Positions 1 to 11,522 of a stretch of DNA of 64,000 nucleotides are shown here, in pieces. Every line of letters begins with the position of its first letter. Position 1 is the first letter of the stretch. The stretch comes from Halichondria panicea (Eukaryota; Porifera; Demospongiae; Suberitida; Halichondriidae), in assembly GCF_963675165.1 (NCBI RefSeq), contig NC_087377.1, forward strand, positions 6,014,042 to 6,078,041. Reading direction: 5' to 3'. The position numbers and the translations under genes were made by a program. Below the pieces are notes generated by a model. The model was not told the origin of the DNA. It saw only the letters and a program-made list of their open reading frames with translations, and did not search any database.

Positions 1-482
1 GAAGCTACTTATAGCTAGCGTTTTAGAGCTATATAACTATTAAGTAGAATAGCAACACTCGATGTACTAGTTTTGTTACACACTACTCTGACTCCTGCTT
101 GCACTTTAGCAAAAAATCTATACACACACACACACAACCGTATACCTCACTGAATCATGAGCTCACCGAGACATAATAATTACAGGGCCTCAAAACTTAG
201 GGTTCACCCATAAAACTGACCTGCTTTAGTCAATGGCATGTCTTCGAGATCTTCAGGTAGTAACAACTCAAAACATTGAGCAGTAGAAAATCCCTCATCT
301 GCAAAAAAGGTTTATCAGTATAAATCACAGCAAATTTTAGACTTCAAAACAGTTCTATAGCCTCATTCTAGCGTCGACTCCTATAGATGCTCAAGAGATT
401 CCTTGGTCCAAGCATTGACCATTCGACGTCTTTTACTAGAGTTGTAAGCTCCTCTTGGATAAAATGAATCTAAACAACGCCC
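1..482. other. No recognisable gene
   Basis: AT-rich sequence with a short CA run near 121-137. I see no coding exon, hairpin or known repeat that I can support here. Confidence 0.5.
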
Positions 483-960
483 ATGGACCCATGGAAGCTT
501 AGCCATCTTCCCGTGATATCATGTGTGTATTTTACAAACGGAATACGAGCAGCACATAATCAGCAGCACACGTGTACTTGCATCCTGCACGTATCCGACA
601 TTTGTTTAGCATTAATTTCGTGCTGTTTGCGTGCTGCATGGTGTATTTTAGACATAGGTGTGGGACGAGTGCAGGATAAGTGCGACTGTTATAGCTGTGG
701 TACATGTGCTGCATGTGTACCTCATGTATGTAGCCTGCTCGTATTTGAAGGACGTGTGTTTTCCACATGTGTGCAGAACGCATGTAATGGCAGCTATGTA
801 CATTCGTGCTGCACACATGCCACGTACGATTGGTGCTTTCATGTTGCACCTATACTATGCGCATTGAGCACGCGTGCTACCCGTGTGTGTGTAGACTGTG
901 TGTGTGTGTAGACTGTGTGTGTGTAGACTGTGTGTGTGTAGACTGCTACTGCTCAAGGAT
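483..960. repeat. Degenerate GT/CA-word repeat region
   Basis: The stretch is built from recurring short words such as GTGCTGCA, CATGTGT and GCACA. It ends in a clear tandem run (about 885-945) of a 15-18 bp unit with core TGTGTAGACTG. Open frames on both strands come from the lack of stop words in this composition, not from a gene. Confidence 0.6.
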
Positions 961-2134
961 GAATCAAGTGCAAGTAAGAGTTTCTATAGGCTTCTAGTCA
1001 TGTTTTCTTGGATTTTAATTTGTGGAATTTTTGCAAAATAATGCTTCGTTCTCAAGTTATGCCTACATGTAGTTTTGCTTATTTGGAATGCCATTGCAGC
1101 CTTTTCAAAAGAGTTCGTAGCAAAACTTGTTCACCGAGTGTTGCTACTCTACTTAGTAGTTAGCTCTGCACTAGAACGCTAGCTATTGGTAGCTGCAATA
1201 GTGAGAAGAGAGCTGCAAGGCTCTGCTGACTTGCAGCCATTAATTTTACACTAGAACTTTTGGTATCGATCGTTTTTACAACAATCATAGTCGATCATTA
1301 CCCACTCTTTGAGTTTCCCTGTGATTATGGATCCTGCATGCAGGAAAATTAAAATCTTGTGACATTGATCAATGTGTGTATAAAAGGTAGAGTTGTGTAT
1401 GTAGCTTTTGCACCTCCATCGAGGCATCAAAACCAGCGGTGCTTCCATTTTTGTGGCGGACATGTTTGCTCTTATTTCAATGGTTCCTCTTAACTAATTT
1501 ACACAATTTTACTGGTGAGTGTTTTTATTTATTCATGTCGACAGCCGAGAGTTAGCACTTCAGGGCTCCATAGTTTTAACAGAGTCAACATTTTCAAGTA
1601 CATGCATGTACATGTATTAAGTGACCTCTCAGTGCTCCACCCCAAAATCTATTCTCCTAACTACACAAGAGCTTAAAGTAAAGGACTACCTCTTGCTACA
1701 AAAAACAAAAATTAACGTTATGAATGTACATACTGCATAGAGACTAACCAGCCAGAGTTTGTATGTCCTTGCCAGACACCCCCTTGTGTGTCAGCCATGA
1801 AATGAAGGAGGGAAAAGTGTGGGGAGAGTCATCAACTACGCAATCTGAGGGAGAGTAGTGTGTGTGTTTGCATATTAATTATTATGATCTAGTGCAGGCA
1901 AATGCAACAGATAATAATCTCACATGTACAGTTACATGACCTGCTAACTGTATGTAGCTTTGCGAAATACGCCCACCCTTTTCTGCAAGAAGTTTAGGCT
2001 TGATATGGGAATGGGCATATTTTCGTGAAATTCTCTCCAGCAGTTTAGTCTTGAGGCTTATTGGGGCGAGCCCTGAGGCCCGTCCAATAGTAGCGATCGA
2101 GTACTGCAGAGAAGCTCAGCGACCGTGGACACAC
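961..2134. other. No recognisable gene
   Basis: Unremarkable AT-rich sequence. A 70-codon minus-strand frame near 1251-1463 has no recognisable domain or splice context. It could hold later exons of the death-domain gene to its right, but I cannot identify any. Confidence 0.4.
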
Positions 2135-2143
2135 GGTCAGTTC

Positions 2144-2195
2144 TAGCCTCCTTCACAAGGCCTCAAAAAGGAAGAGCGGCCTGGGATCGAGGCTA
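2144..2195. mobile_element. 52-bp minimal MITE, 9-bp TSD
   Basis: The insert starts TAGCCTC and ends GAGGCTA (7-bp perfect terminal inverted repeat). It is flanked on both sides by the 9-bp direct repeat GGTCAGTTC (2135-2143 and 2196-2204). The right end also carries CGGCCTGGGATCGAGGCTA, the terminus of the larger elements near 7.4, 32.5 and 44.9 kb. It is therefore an extreme deletion derivative of that family. The 9-bp duplication is what Mutator-type transposons usually leave. Confidence 0.85.
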
Positions 2196-2204
2196 GGTCA
2201 GTTC

Positions 2205-3709
2205 AAGCTTTTTAGCGTGACAATCGCTGCATTTTCTAACATTCCTTTATATTACAAGCAATGATACATTCGCAAGACACTTAATATTTTTACTGGATGA
2301 AACTGATACAGCTCAACAACTAAGGTAATGAGGCAATGGCCATATCAAAGACACCATCTGCTGGCAAGGCTAATTTTTTGAGTAGGAGCTAATGAGACGA
2401 AACTCTTCTGTTGTCAAAAGGTTCGAATTGAAGAGGAAGAGAGAATTGCAGTTAGAGAGACCTTCAGGACAGGAAGCAGCAAGTTGAACAAGTGATTACT
2501 ACACACTACAACTACTCTTCGCTAGGGCTCGCCCCACACCACACAATGCTTCTAGCATTCTCCTAATACTCGTGGCTCACAGTAGCAGTGATATACATTT
2601 TTATGCCTCGCGGCGTAGCTGCACGAGGGATACGGTAAAGCTGACTGTATGTGTATTCCAGCTGTAACTACTCAACGGTTGCAAAAACTAACAGCTTCTA
2701 TAAACTTCTAGCCACGTTCTCTTGGGTTCTCTTGGGGTTTGCAAAGTTAATTGTTCTCTAGTTATAGCCAATTTTATTTACAGGGAAGGCTGTTGCAGTC
2801 TCTTCAGAATCTTCGATGGGATCATCTGTTCGCAAAAACATTCTATATTCAACTTATGAGTTACATAAATAGCCTTGCGCAAATAAAGCGCTAACCTTTT
2901 TGTCAACTACAAGAGTCAGAATAGAGCTGCAAATGGCAGCTAGTCCAGCAGACATTGCAAACTTTAACCAAGTGCGGATACACCCCCTTTTCTGCGCATG
3001 CTACCAATTGTGACAGTCGCTGTGGAAACTGCCGAGGGGTTGGGGGAACAGGTTGTATTTACTCACTAATTTCACTTTACTACACTAACAGCGTTTGGCT
3101 ATGAACCTCTTGCACGGGTATTTTGACTCGAAAATACACTCACCTAAAAAACATTTGCAAACATGATAGGTATGTGTGTAAGCTAACTAGTAATAGTTAT
3201 TACATGGCTACGTGTGCCACAAGCTGTTAATTGGGCCGGTAGTAGACTGTGGTCAAGGGCCTTTAAGATCATTAACAACTAATGATTTAAGTATTGGGTG
3301 GAGGGTGGGCTCTGGTCTCAAAAAGTCAATCTGCCCCAGTGCAACATGCAATAATATTGGCCCTACAATAATAATGCTTTGATCTCAGAGGTCAAAAGGC
3401 AACAAAGAGGATTAAAATGCTAGACAATCAGCTATACTGTACATATTACACAAGCTACATTGTAGCTAGTATTTTTGCATACAATGCGTTTAGGGAACGG
3501 TGTGTTTTAGGCAAACGGAATGGGAACTGTATATATATATGCAGTGAAGATATATGTACGTATGTACATGTATATGTAGCAAATAGGGGATGGGTGTATT
3601 TTCGTGAGTGTACGATACAGCTAGGTCAAAAAGCTTTCGCGACTTGGGAATTTACGAAGTGCCACGACCAGTTTTCGAGTTAATAAGGGCTTAACTGAAC
3701 ACATCGTAC
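2205..3709. other. Non-coding, probably intron or 3' side of the death-domain gene
   Basis: No convincing exon seen. It lies directly downstream, on the minus strand, of a death-domain exon that ends in a splice donor. At least part of it should therefore be intron of that gene. Confidence 0.4.
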
Positions 3710-6700
3710 CTTTACACAGCTCACATACTCGCATCGCTGTTTGACTATCCCCCAAATTCAGAGCAACAGTGGCCAGTTGTTTGTATGTAGCTTTGAACGC
3801 GTTATTGGTTTTCCATACCCTCAAAACCTGCGTAGAATAAAGGATAAAAATAGACGTAAACATGTACCAAAACTCACTGCTGAATTGTAAAGAGGTTTAT
3901 ACAAGCAAGGTGGAACACTACAACTAGCCGAATTCATGCACTAGCTGCCATCAGTTCTCTACGAAGAGTACTTATCAGTGTATAGTTATACGTTGCTCAA
4001 AACACTGTTTATATAGTTACACGTATTACCCAAGGCCGTGCCGCGGACAGTGGGAAAAAATTAATAGTCCGTTGGTGTGTCGGTCCGTTAGTAATTTCCG
4101 AGCCTGCTTACCTGGATGCCATAGCGGTGCGTTACAGCATGGATAGCTTTCCACAACAAGTTATTAGTTTTAATAGTGGCAGATTTTGCTTCGTTGTCGA
4201 ATAAAAGCGAGTAAAAGCTAAGAAGCGGAACTTGCATGGGTTAGCTAAATGCCAGTGGTGTAGACAGAGGGGGGCTGACGGGGCCAGAGCCCCCCTGTTT
4301 TAAGCTACAGAAACTCAAACTCAGCCTGAATCATCCTGAAACTCTCAGTCGTTAATAGCGACTGCATGCACACAACAAGTAAAGTTCTAAGTATACTATT
4401 TGCATTGAAATTTGGGTGGGGCCATTTAAGAATCTATTGCACATAACTAGAGCTTCTTACTATTAATTACCAGGATATTACTAAGCACTTCTGCAATCTG
4501 TAGACACCTTTTTGCACACTTACGGTGGCTCAGAGAGTTCACAAAGTACGATTGACCTTCGCTAGTAGGGAGTTGACTGTCGCTAGTGGACAGTGCGATT
4601 AACCTTCGCTAGTGGAGAGTTCTAGTAAAAGCTCCCTTTCTAGCTAGATACCTCTACCTAGGTGCGTAGGGGGGTACTGACCTTATATTTGACCCACAGA
4701 TGCTATCTATAATTATTAAAGAGCCACGCGTGGCCTGCTTTGGACAGCAGGTACAACACTAGATCCCTAGTGACTCACTAGCCTACAGTTGAACAGTAAG
4801 CAATTAAGTTGCACGGTTGCTTATTTGTGTGCTGATGTTTCTAGTACATGTAGGCTACGTTGATTTGTTGTAGTTAATACAATAATTCCATGTTCTACTG
4901 TAGGGCTGTTCAGTGTTGAATGTTTTCTTTTGCCAGATTGAAGTCCAGAGTAGAAAATGTATACTTTTAGGAATGACTGTACTAAACCCAATCAATGTAC
5001 ATGTAGAGGCACAAACAACAGCACACAAACAAGCTCAACTTACCTTAAGGTGACATAATTATTTTCACAGGTAGATTTGTTTGCATTTTTACAGTTTTGT
5101 ACATTTTGCTGGTATAATTTTTTGCGAAATGTCGATCTGGATACATTAAACAAGAGGGCGGCCAATTATTTGCGAGTACTAATTTTCGCAATTTTACTCT
5201 CATTTGCAGAAATAGCAGAAAATAATGCACGTGAAAATATGTCACCTTAAGGTACTGTTCAACTGTAATTAACAGAGTACGGCACTTAAATGTTGTATCA
5301 TTGTGCCAATAATTATAATGTTCAATAGAGTCTCCAGATTGCACTAAAAATCAATATACATGTAAGTTAGAGCACGCCCCCTCCTGGGGGAGGACCCCTA
5401 GTTGAGCCACCCTACCCTTCCAAAATTCTGGCTATGCCACTGCATGTGGCCTTTATTCAAGGTAGGTAGTATGTATTCTCAGCTGAAGTGACCTTTTACC
5501 AGGAACAATGGAACCAGTGTCCTCAGAGGAGGTTGGACAGGGTCAAAAGGTCACTAATGAATCATCACGTGAGCTTATGTTTTGTGCAGTACATTTGCAA
5601 GTGTGACTGCTTGTCCCGCCCTGATTCTTGTGATAAAGTAGACCCTTCATGATACTGCTGCTGCAAATTAGTTAACTTTTAGCTACTGCACTCCTCCAGA
5701 GAAATCATGCAGTGCCAAAAGGGGTGACCCCACACAAAGGTCGTAGTTCTGTCATGTCAAACTGACCACTGAAAGTAGGAGCTATCGTACTGTAGAGCGA
5801 ATGTATAGCTGAACTATGTCATCACATCTAAGTATATACTCTTGTTCCCAGAATGAAAATTAGGTAGCCTGCTGGCTAGAAAATAGCTTGGTAAAAAGTA
5901 CATGTAGGTTCGAGGTTAAATCGTCATTATTAAGTTTTGGCTTCGTGACCAACCTCTGCAGTGTCCCTAAAGTGGAAAGCTAGAATTGTGCCCATAATTA
6001 TATCTAGGACTCCGGCAGGCTTCTTTAATGTCATCCCGGTCCACAGTGCATGTCTCATGCACCACTAAAACTCAGTTCTCAAACTTGCATCCTTAATAAT
6101 TAATTTTTATTGCTCCTGTTATTACTCGCTGCAGCTTCTACGCTCATACAACACTCCTGAGGATTCATGTTAACAGCCGAGGGTCAGTGCAACTTGCAAG
6201 AAAAGCTAAAGAAAACGCCTACTTTAAGAGCAACACTTATTATGCAACAGTTCAGAGTCCTGCCTGTCCTCACTGTACATTCCTCATGGCCAACAGCAAG
6301 TAGAATCTGTGCTAAAACTTTGGCGGACAAATTTTAGCAGGATAAGACCAATTTCAAGGAGGACGGATTTTACTGTGACAATAAGATCAACTAGATATAA
6401 TTATCTGTCAGATCATGGCCAGCTACGAAATATTGGATGGCTCAGATACTACAAAACGAATGTGTAATAATAAGTATTTTAGTGACGTATGATTATAGTA
6501 CTTTTGAAGCTGTATTAAATGTGTATCATTGGCTATTAACGTAGGAAGGACAGTGCTACTGGCACGGTATAAGTGCAATGACATGCTACCATTTCAACGT
6601 ACCCTTTGTATTCTCATGAGGTAGTCAATCTCTCTGTTGGTTTGAATGTCTTGAATCTGATAAGCCTTGAGTTCCAAAGCCTCAGCATATTTCAGCCAGT

Positions 6701-6812
6701 TACCAATGGAGTCAGATATTTGGTTGAGATGAGTGTCGGACACTTCTATTGTGAATTGGTGTTCTCGCAAGTTGAAACGTGTCGTTAGTTCATCTAACAT
6801 AACATCAGCCAT
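3710..6812 (-). CDS. Death-domain protein, two N-terminal exons (partial host gene)
   Basis: Exon 1 (6812 to 6603) starts at ATG and codes 70 residues. Exon 2 (3827 to 3710) adds about 39 residues. The donor after exon 1 (GTACGT), the acceptor before exon 2 (CGCAG) and the reading phase (0) agree. Joined, they form one death domain: LNQISDSIGNWLKYAEALEL is the first half (helices 1-3, about residues 30-50), and a later ATYKQLATVALNLGDS motif gives helices 4-6. Death domains mediate homotypic assembly in apoptosis and innate-immune signalling. The second exon ends in another donor (GTACG), so the protein continues to the left, possibly beyond the window. What is fused to the domain (kinase, NACHT or other) cannot be seen. 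The 2.8-kb intron holds a TA-flanked MITE. This is the best host-gene candidate here, with no frame breaks. Confidence 0.78.
4786..5265. mobile_element. 480-bp MITE with TA target site, in an intron
   Basis: Ends are CAGTTGAACAGTA and its reverse complement, flanked by TA (4784-4785 and 5266-5267). This is the pattern of Tc1/mariner-type elements. An inner inverted repeat with core TTAAGGTGACAT lies at about 5041-5058 and 5238-5252, so the right half is itself a foldback. The 99-codon frame between them is not coding. It lies in the long intron of the death-domain gene. Confidence 0.7.
5268..6602. other. Intron of the death-domain gene, no further feature
   Basis: Intronic by the exon model of 3710-6812. 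No ORF, hairpin or known repeat was recognised in this part. Confidence 0.5.
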
Positions 6813-6869
6813 TACTGGAAAGCAGGGGGAAAGTTGACATGTGAATGAGGCACAGACTAAAAGTTAATT

Positions 6870-7283
6870 AGGGTGTCATACAGGGGGAAAGGGGGGGATA
6901 TCCCCCCTAGCTCCAATCCCCCCCCTTTCAATTATTATGACTGAGTGACCATAGCTGGCTACCGTATAGCGTGTAATTTTCGGGGGACAACATATTCGTG
7001 GTTCAGCAATAATATTGCTGAAGTGCTAAACCATGAATATTTACGAAAATATTAAACACGAAATGTCTCAATAATATTTTCGTGGTTGCTGCTTGCACTG
7101 TAGGTAAGGTCGCTTCATTCGTGGGTAAAATATTCGTGGTCAGACCTCCAACCACGAAAACCACTTGCCCCACGAAAATTACACGCTATACGGTATTTAA
7201 ATAACAGTTGACCTTTTTTAGCAACATTTTCTGGTTACTTTTCTCATTTCCCCCCTCTACTTCAAAATCCTGTATGACACCCT
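6870..7283. mobile_element. 414-bp MITE with AGGGTGTCATACAGG ends
   Basis: Terminal inverted repeat AGGGTGTCATACAGG at both ends, with a probable 6-bp duplication GTTAAT (6863-6868, 7284-7289). G- and C-rich runs lie just inside the ends. A second, smaller element (6962-7193) has inserted inside it. Superfamily not certain. Confidence 0.65.
6962..7193. mobile_element. 232-bp MITE nested in another, TA target site
   Basis: Perfect inverted ends CCGTATAGCGTGTAATTTTC, flanked by TA on both sides (6960-6961, 7194-7195). It is filled with the repeated words TTCGTGG / CCACGAA. The pattern fits a Tc1/mariner-type MITE inserted in the 414-bp element. Confidence 0.75.
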
Positions 7284-7396
7284 GTTAATCAGTACAGACT
7301 AATTATGCCTCGAAGCCACAGGTCACTTTTTTGGAGGTTGAAAATTATATTGAAGTCCTAGTGTCGCATATTTAGAGGGTCACATCTAATTAGAGG

Positions 7397-7999
7397 TAGC
7401 CTCGATCCCAGCCCCTCTCACTAGAGGGCCTGGTAACCACCGTTTGCGTGTGGGTGGATTTAATAGTAAATTTGTTAGTAAAACTCAATCAATTAACCTT
7501 TTGTACTATGGTCACCCACGTGGTTGATTAAACTATTAGTGTCAAGAGAGAGAAATCGCCATCACAACTCTAGGCTCATACAAGGAGCACTGATCTTACG
7601 GAGATGGCATCAAACAAGCGTCTGGAAGCAAGTAGACTTGACAGAGCCGGTAGGTACTGACAAAAAAACGCCCACCACTCTACCACAGTACAAAAAAGAC
7701 AAAACCTGACTTTTCAACACTGGGAGCAAGAACAGAACAGAAGTACAAGCCATCACAACAAAACTAGTCACTAGTCTAGGTCATAAATGTTGTAAGTAGC
7801 TGTGTTATTTTATTAAAACTGCTGTGATTTGTGCAATGACATCATTGTAAAATATACAATAATTATACTGACTAATTTACTAAGATATCTTGATCCCCAA
7901 GAATCTTGGGGCAATTGATGCTTGGGGCAATTGACGCATGCGCAGACAGTGTATACCAGGCCGTCTTTCTCAATTGAGAGCGGCCTGGAATCGAGGCTA
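7397..7999. mobile_element. 603-bp TAGCCTC-family MITE, 9-bp TSD
   Basis: Left end TAGCCTCGATCCCAG, right end CGGCCTGGAATCGAGGCTA. Flanks AATTAGAGG (7388-7396) and AATTCGAGG (8000-8008) match at 8 of 9 bases. The interior has no supported gene. Its 61-codon plus-strand frame at 7524 is not recognised. Confidence 0.8.
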
Positions 8000-8187
8000 A
8001 ATTCGAGGTAACTTTACAGAGTCTACTTGCCTCGATTTCAGGCCGCTTAAAAACACTGATTTTCCAGTGGGCTACAATCGAGGCTAGGGAGTGGCTACCT
8101 CTATTTAGAACGCGACATTAAAAATAATTGTCAATGCAGCTGTCGAGGTCAGAAAATTGCTGAAGCTCTTGGGCATCGCATATTTGG

Positions 8188-8414
8188 TAACCTCGAGACC
8201 AGCCGTTCGTTATCTGAAAGAACGCCTGGTCAAGTTCTAATGTAGTACTCGTTCTAGTGGTCCAGGAATTTCTTGGACCGATAATTGCCCGCACAAGGTG
8301 TATTACCCATGAATATCATTATGATGTTGTAAAACGCTAACTCAGCTACACTACTTGCACATTGGAACTTGACCAGGCGTTCTTTCAGATAACGAACGGC
8401 TGGTCTCGAGGCTA
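8188..8414. mobile_element. 227-bp foldback MITE, TA(R)CCTCGAG ends
   Basis: Arms of about 50 bp begin TAACCTCGAGACCAGCC and end in its near-perfect complement (GGCTGGTCTCGAGGCTA). The left flank is CATATTTGG. The right flank is the same word split by four extra bases (CATaattATTTGG), so a 9-bp target duplication is likely. The interior is AT-rich and non-coding. Confidence 0.7.
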
Positions 8415-8986
8415 CATAATTATTTGGAGGGTCGCCTTAAATCGAGGTATTACGGTAGTAAGAGTTACCTCCAATTAGATGCGACCCTCTAAATAAGCGA
8501 CACGAGGTCTTCAACATAATTTTTAAAACTCCGAAGTTAATCAGGTACATTACAGGTCAGAAAATTACCTAAGATCGAGGATGTCGCATATTTGGAGGGT
8601 TGCCTTAAATTGAAATAAGTACTGTAGCTAATAGGTTTGCACCATCATTAATGCATTATCTTTCTCACCAGAATAGTGTGTGGGGTACACAAACACCACG
8701 TAGTCTCCAGATCCTAACTAGCCGGTCATTATTATATTAAAGACAGGTTAGCCCAGGTCAAAGTTCACTAATTTCATTCAAGATGGGCGTGTTATCCCTG
8801 CCCAGTAGCCAAGTACTTCCTTTTATTTTCCGAAACCTCGGACAAAATCAGAGTCACGATTGTTAATTGAAGGCCTCTGGTCAAAAACGGTGATAAAACG
8901 CATTCCGTATCATTATTTTGAGAAAACGGAGGTCAAAGTTCACGTTCAAAATTGATTGTGACTTTTGACCTTTATTAAAAACGATC

Positions 8987-9047
8987 ACTCACAAGCCGTC
9001 ACTGTTGCAGGCGTACTGTTCGCCTGCAACAGTGACGGCTTGCGAGT
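8987..9047. repeat. Hairpin with 27-bp arms, 7-base loop
   Basis: The left arm contains AAGCCGTCACTGTTGCAGGCG and the right arm its complement, with one mismatch. The loop is TACTGTT. It could be a very small MITE. No target duplication was identified. Confidence 0.75.
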
Positions 9048-9602
9048 CTAATCATAACTTTCTAGATAGTTGCTTTTGACTGTCTATATTGCTGCTGGAG
9101 CTTCTTTGATCTATGCAGAGTAAGTTAGTGCAGTAATCTTGATCTTTTCTGAATATTGTTTAATAGCCCTTCTTTACCGGAGCCCTTCAATTAATTTTCT
9201 AATTTTTTTTGTAACCTCCAATTCTGTGGAAACTTGGAGAGATAGCTCAAAACTAATAAAGGGTCGATGATTTAGAGACAAATTTATGCTTATTTATCAG
9301 ATCGATGTTTAGCAACCAGATCTTTGCAGACTAGATCGATGTTTAGCGAACCAGATCGATGTTTAGCAAAGCTACCAGATCGCACAAAGAGCAGATATTA
9401 GGGCGTGGTTTCTTGTGATACTTAATTAGAATTGTGCTAGCTAGTTGCAAGATGTTATAGCCATTGCTCTTACTACTGCTGTTACAAACAGCGGTTTACT
9501 TAGATTCTGAAGATGAAAATAGCACTGGATATGATTAGGCAGTAGGGCCTAGGGCCTCTAGGGCCTCCATCCCAGGCCGCACTTCCCACTTAGGGAAGTG
9601 GG

Positions 9603-9691
9603 TAGTCTCATGAATCAGCCGCCGTTCCTTTGGTGTTCCAAAGGCCGTTCCTTTGGTGTTCCAAAGGAACGGCGGCTGATTCATGAGACTA
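9603..9691. mobile_element. 89-bp hairpin MITE inserted in another element's end
   Basis: Begins TAGTCTCATGAATCAGCC and ends in the exact complement GGCTGATTCATGAGACTA. GGGAAGTGG lies on both sides (with one extra G at left), giving a 9-bp target duplication. The centre repeats the unit TGTTCCAAAGG/CCGTTCCTTTGG, a local tandem duplication. The terminus again reads TAG...CTA. Confidence 0.8.
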
Positions 9692-9764
9692 GGGAAGTGG
9701 TGCGCATGCGCCCCGGTATCTAGGGGCTTTGGATAACATCGTATATTCTCAGTAGAATCCTACT

Positions 9765-9935
9765 GCTGAGAAAGACTGCTGAGAGACTGAGAGACTGAGA
9801 GACTGAGAGATTGCTGCTGAGCTGAGAGACCGCTGAGAAACCTGAGAGACTAAGAGATTGCTGAAAGAGACCTGAAAGAGACTACTGAGAACCTGAGAGA
9901 CTGAAAGCTGCTGAGAGACCGAGACTGAGTAGGAG
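9765..9935. repeat. GAGACT-type tandem repeat
   Basis: Imperfect tandem run of GAGAGACT, GAGACTGA and related words, grading into an AT-rich homopolymer stretch (9950-10015). Confidence 0.7.
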
Positions 9936-10129
9936 AGTAGGAGAGGTTATCTTCTTATTTTTTATAATTATTTATTATTTATTATTATTTTTTTGTTTTG
10001 TTTTTTATTTTTTCTGTTGGCCTATTCAAAAGAATAGTAGCCCCAACTTACTTTATCTTTTGGCCTACTCCAAAGAGTAGAAGCTATACAATTGAACAAT
10101 CAGACCCCCCAAAGCTTCATTGATGGTAA

Positions 10130-10935
10130 CTGACCAAAGGTTCGTTTGACGCACTCAAACTCAACCAAAATGCAATCGAACCGGTAAATGCAGGAACTGC
10201 CAATGCGCCAAACTGACGCACATGGATGGAGGAGGATATGTACCTCCTTTAAGTCTGCCTCCGATGATATTTGCCATTCATTAGCCCTTCTAATCTACAT
10301 GACCTTCGTCAACCCTAAAGGACTCAGTCCCTGTCGTTTAAGAACCCAGGTGTGCGACCTATCGGAATTTGCGAGACAGTTCGCAGAATCGTTGCCAAGG
10401 CAGTTACAAGTGATGATATCCAAGACGCTGCTGGCTCTACCCAACTGCTGGTAATGAGGCTGCAGTCCATGCTATGAACCTCGCATTTAATTCTAAAGAG
10501 CTAGCAATGCATTCAACTCTCTAAACCGCCAGACGGCACTTAGAAATGTCAGGGTCCTCTGTCCATCCATTTCAACCATTCTCATTAATACTTACCGCCA
10601 GGACACGGAACTGTTCGTCGATGGATCCACCCAGGAAGGCACCACCCAGGCATGTATGCCATCGCCCTGAAACCCCTAATGGACAGAGTTAACCAGTCCG
10701 TAGAAGTCACCCAGGCATGGTACGCTGATGACGCTGCTGCCACTAGTGACATCCCTGCTGATGGTGGGAGGAGCTGACCAACATTGGCCCTGCCTATGGA
10801 TACATGGTCAACGCCTCTAAAACTCATCTGATAGTAAAAGCCAGCCAACTCTCAGAAGCCCAAACAACTTTCGAGGACACACAGATCAACATCACCACAA
10901 TTGGGAAACCACACTTACTTTGAAGCCAGGAATTC
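10130..10935 (+). pseudogene. Reverse transcriptase relic
   Basis: Several frames together spell a reverse-transcriptase core. In order these are a block around 10355-10440 ([14 protein letters not shown]), [20 protein letters not shown] (about 10530-10590), QEGTTQ (10634-10651) and the catalytic YADDAAA box (10720-10740). A conserved downstream block follows (GPAYGYMVNASKTHLIVK, about 10788-10845). Stops and frameshifts separate the blocks, so it is dead. The RT type (non-LTR, DIRS-like or other) cannot be settled from the pieces. It sits inside the 2-kb TAGCCTC-flanked element, either captured or as an older insertion. Confidence 0.75.
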
Positions 10936-11522
10936 ACAGAGTCATTTGTCAGATTATGTGGTTGAAGTGGCTTGCCCCGGCCTACTCATTTGCAAGCTGA
11001 TGAGAGTCATATGGTGATGAGACAGTAGAATCTCCCTCCAGACATCCAGTCAATAGCTTCTATTTCCAAAGGTTGATTTTCTCCTAAATCATGTATTGGA
11101 AAAAAATCGGTTTGGAATGAGGTACAAATTCAATCTTGTTACGCAAAAAGGCGTGCTATCGACTGCTTGCGCATGCGCCAAATTATTGGATTCCGGATAC
11201 ATCAGACCTAAAAAGTCATACACAGAGCTAGCTAGCTAGAGGCAGAGCTTGTTGTTCTTCTGATAGAATCAGTAGCAGTAGTATAGTAGATAGTAGACTT
11301 TCACTAAAGTTAGTGTTAAATGGGCGTGGCCTGTCCATATAGCCTGTCCATATAGTCTCTTATCAGCCGTCACTCCTTTCAGACGATCTTCATCCACACT
11401 GTTGTAGCTCTATCTCCTTCAATCCACTTTGTTATGTCATAGTTGTTATCCAAAGCATGCGCAAGCAGTCGATACCAGGCCCACTTCCCTAGTGGGAAGT
11501 GCGGCCTGGGATTGAGGCTAGT

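Larger units (their letters stand above)
7318..8530. repeat. Long inverted-repeat element carrying two later insertions
   Basis: Left arm (about 7318-7396, continuing after 8000) and right arm (about 8455-8530) are inverted copies. Their shared words are TTGAAG..CCT, GTCGC.TATTTAGAGGGTC and CATCTAATT. The repeated host phrase 'GTCGCATATTTGGAGGGTCGCC' type also recurs near 8178 and 8583. The TAGCCTC elements at 7397-7999 and 8188-8414 are inserted within this unit, so it is the older one. Confidence 0.55.
9558..11522. mobile_element. TAGCCTC-family element (about 2 kb) holding an RT relic
   Basis: Inverted ends share ATCCCAGGCCGCACTTCCCA, then a GCGCATGCG word, then TTTGGATAACA. The right end reads CCTGGGATTGAGGCTA (ends 11522). 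The left end is blurred by local duplication of GGGCCT. A second MITE (9603-9691) has inserted within the left terminal repeat. No flanking duplication was found, so the ends are approximate. Confidence 0.6.

Noticed and set aside
483-911. 142-codon Cys-rich frame resembling a small secreted protein
   Set aside because: The cysteines come from TGT/TGC words in a degenerate GT repeat region. Other frames of the same DNA are equally open.
5045-5344. 99-codon minus-strand frame
   Set aside because: It lies across the inverted arms of a TA-flanked MITE and shows no domain.
9561-11522. Possible CRISPR-like or tRNA-like structure in the GAGACT repeats and hairpins
   Set aside because: Spacing is irregular, there are no unique spacers, and no cloverleaf can be drawn. 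A tandem repeat and a MITE explain it.
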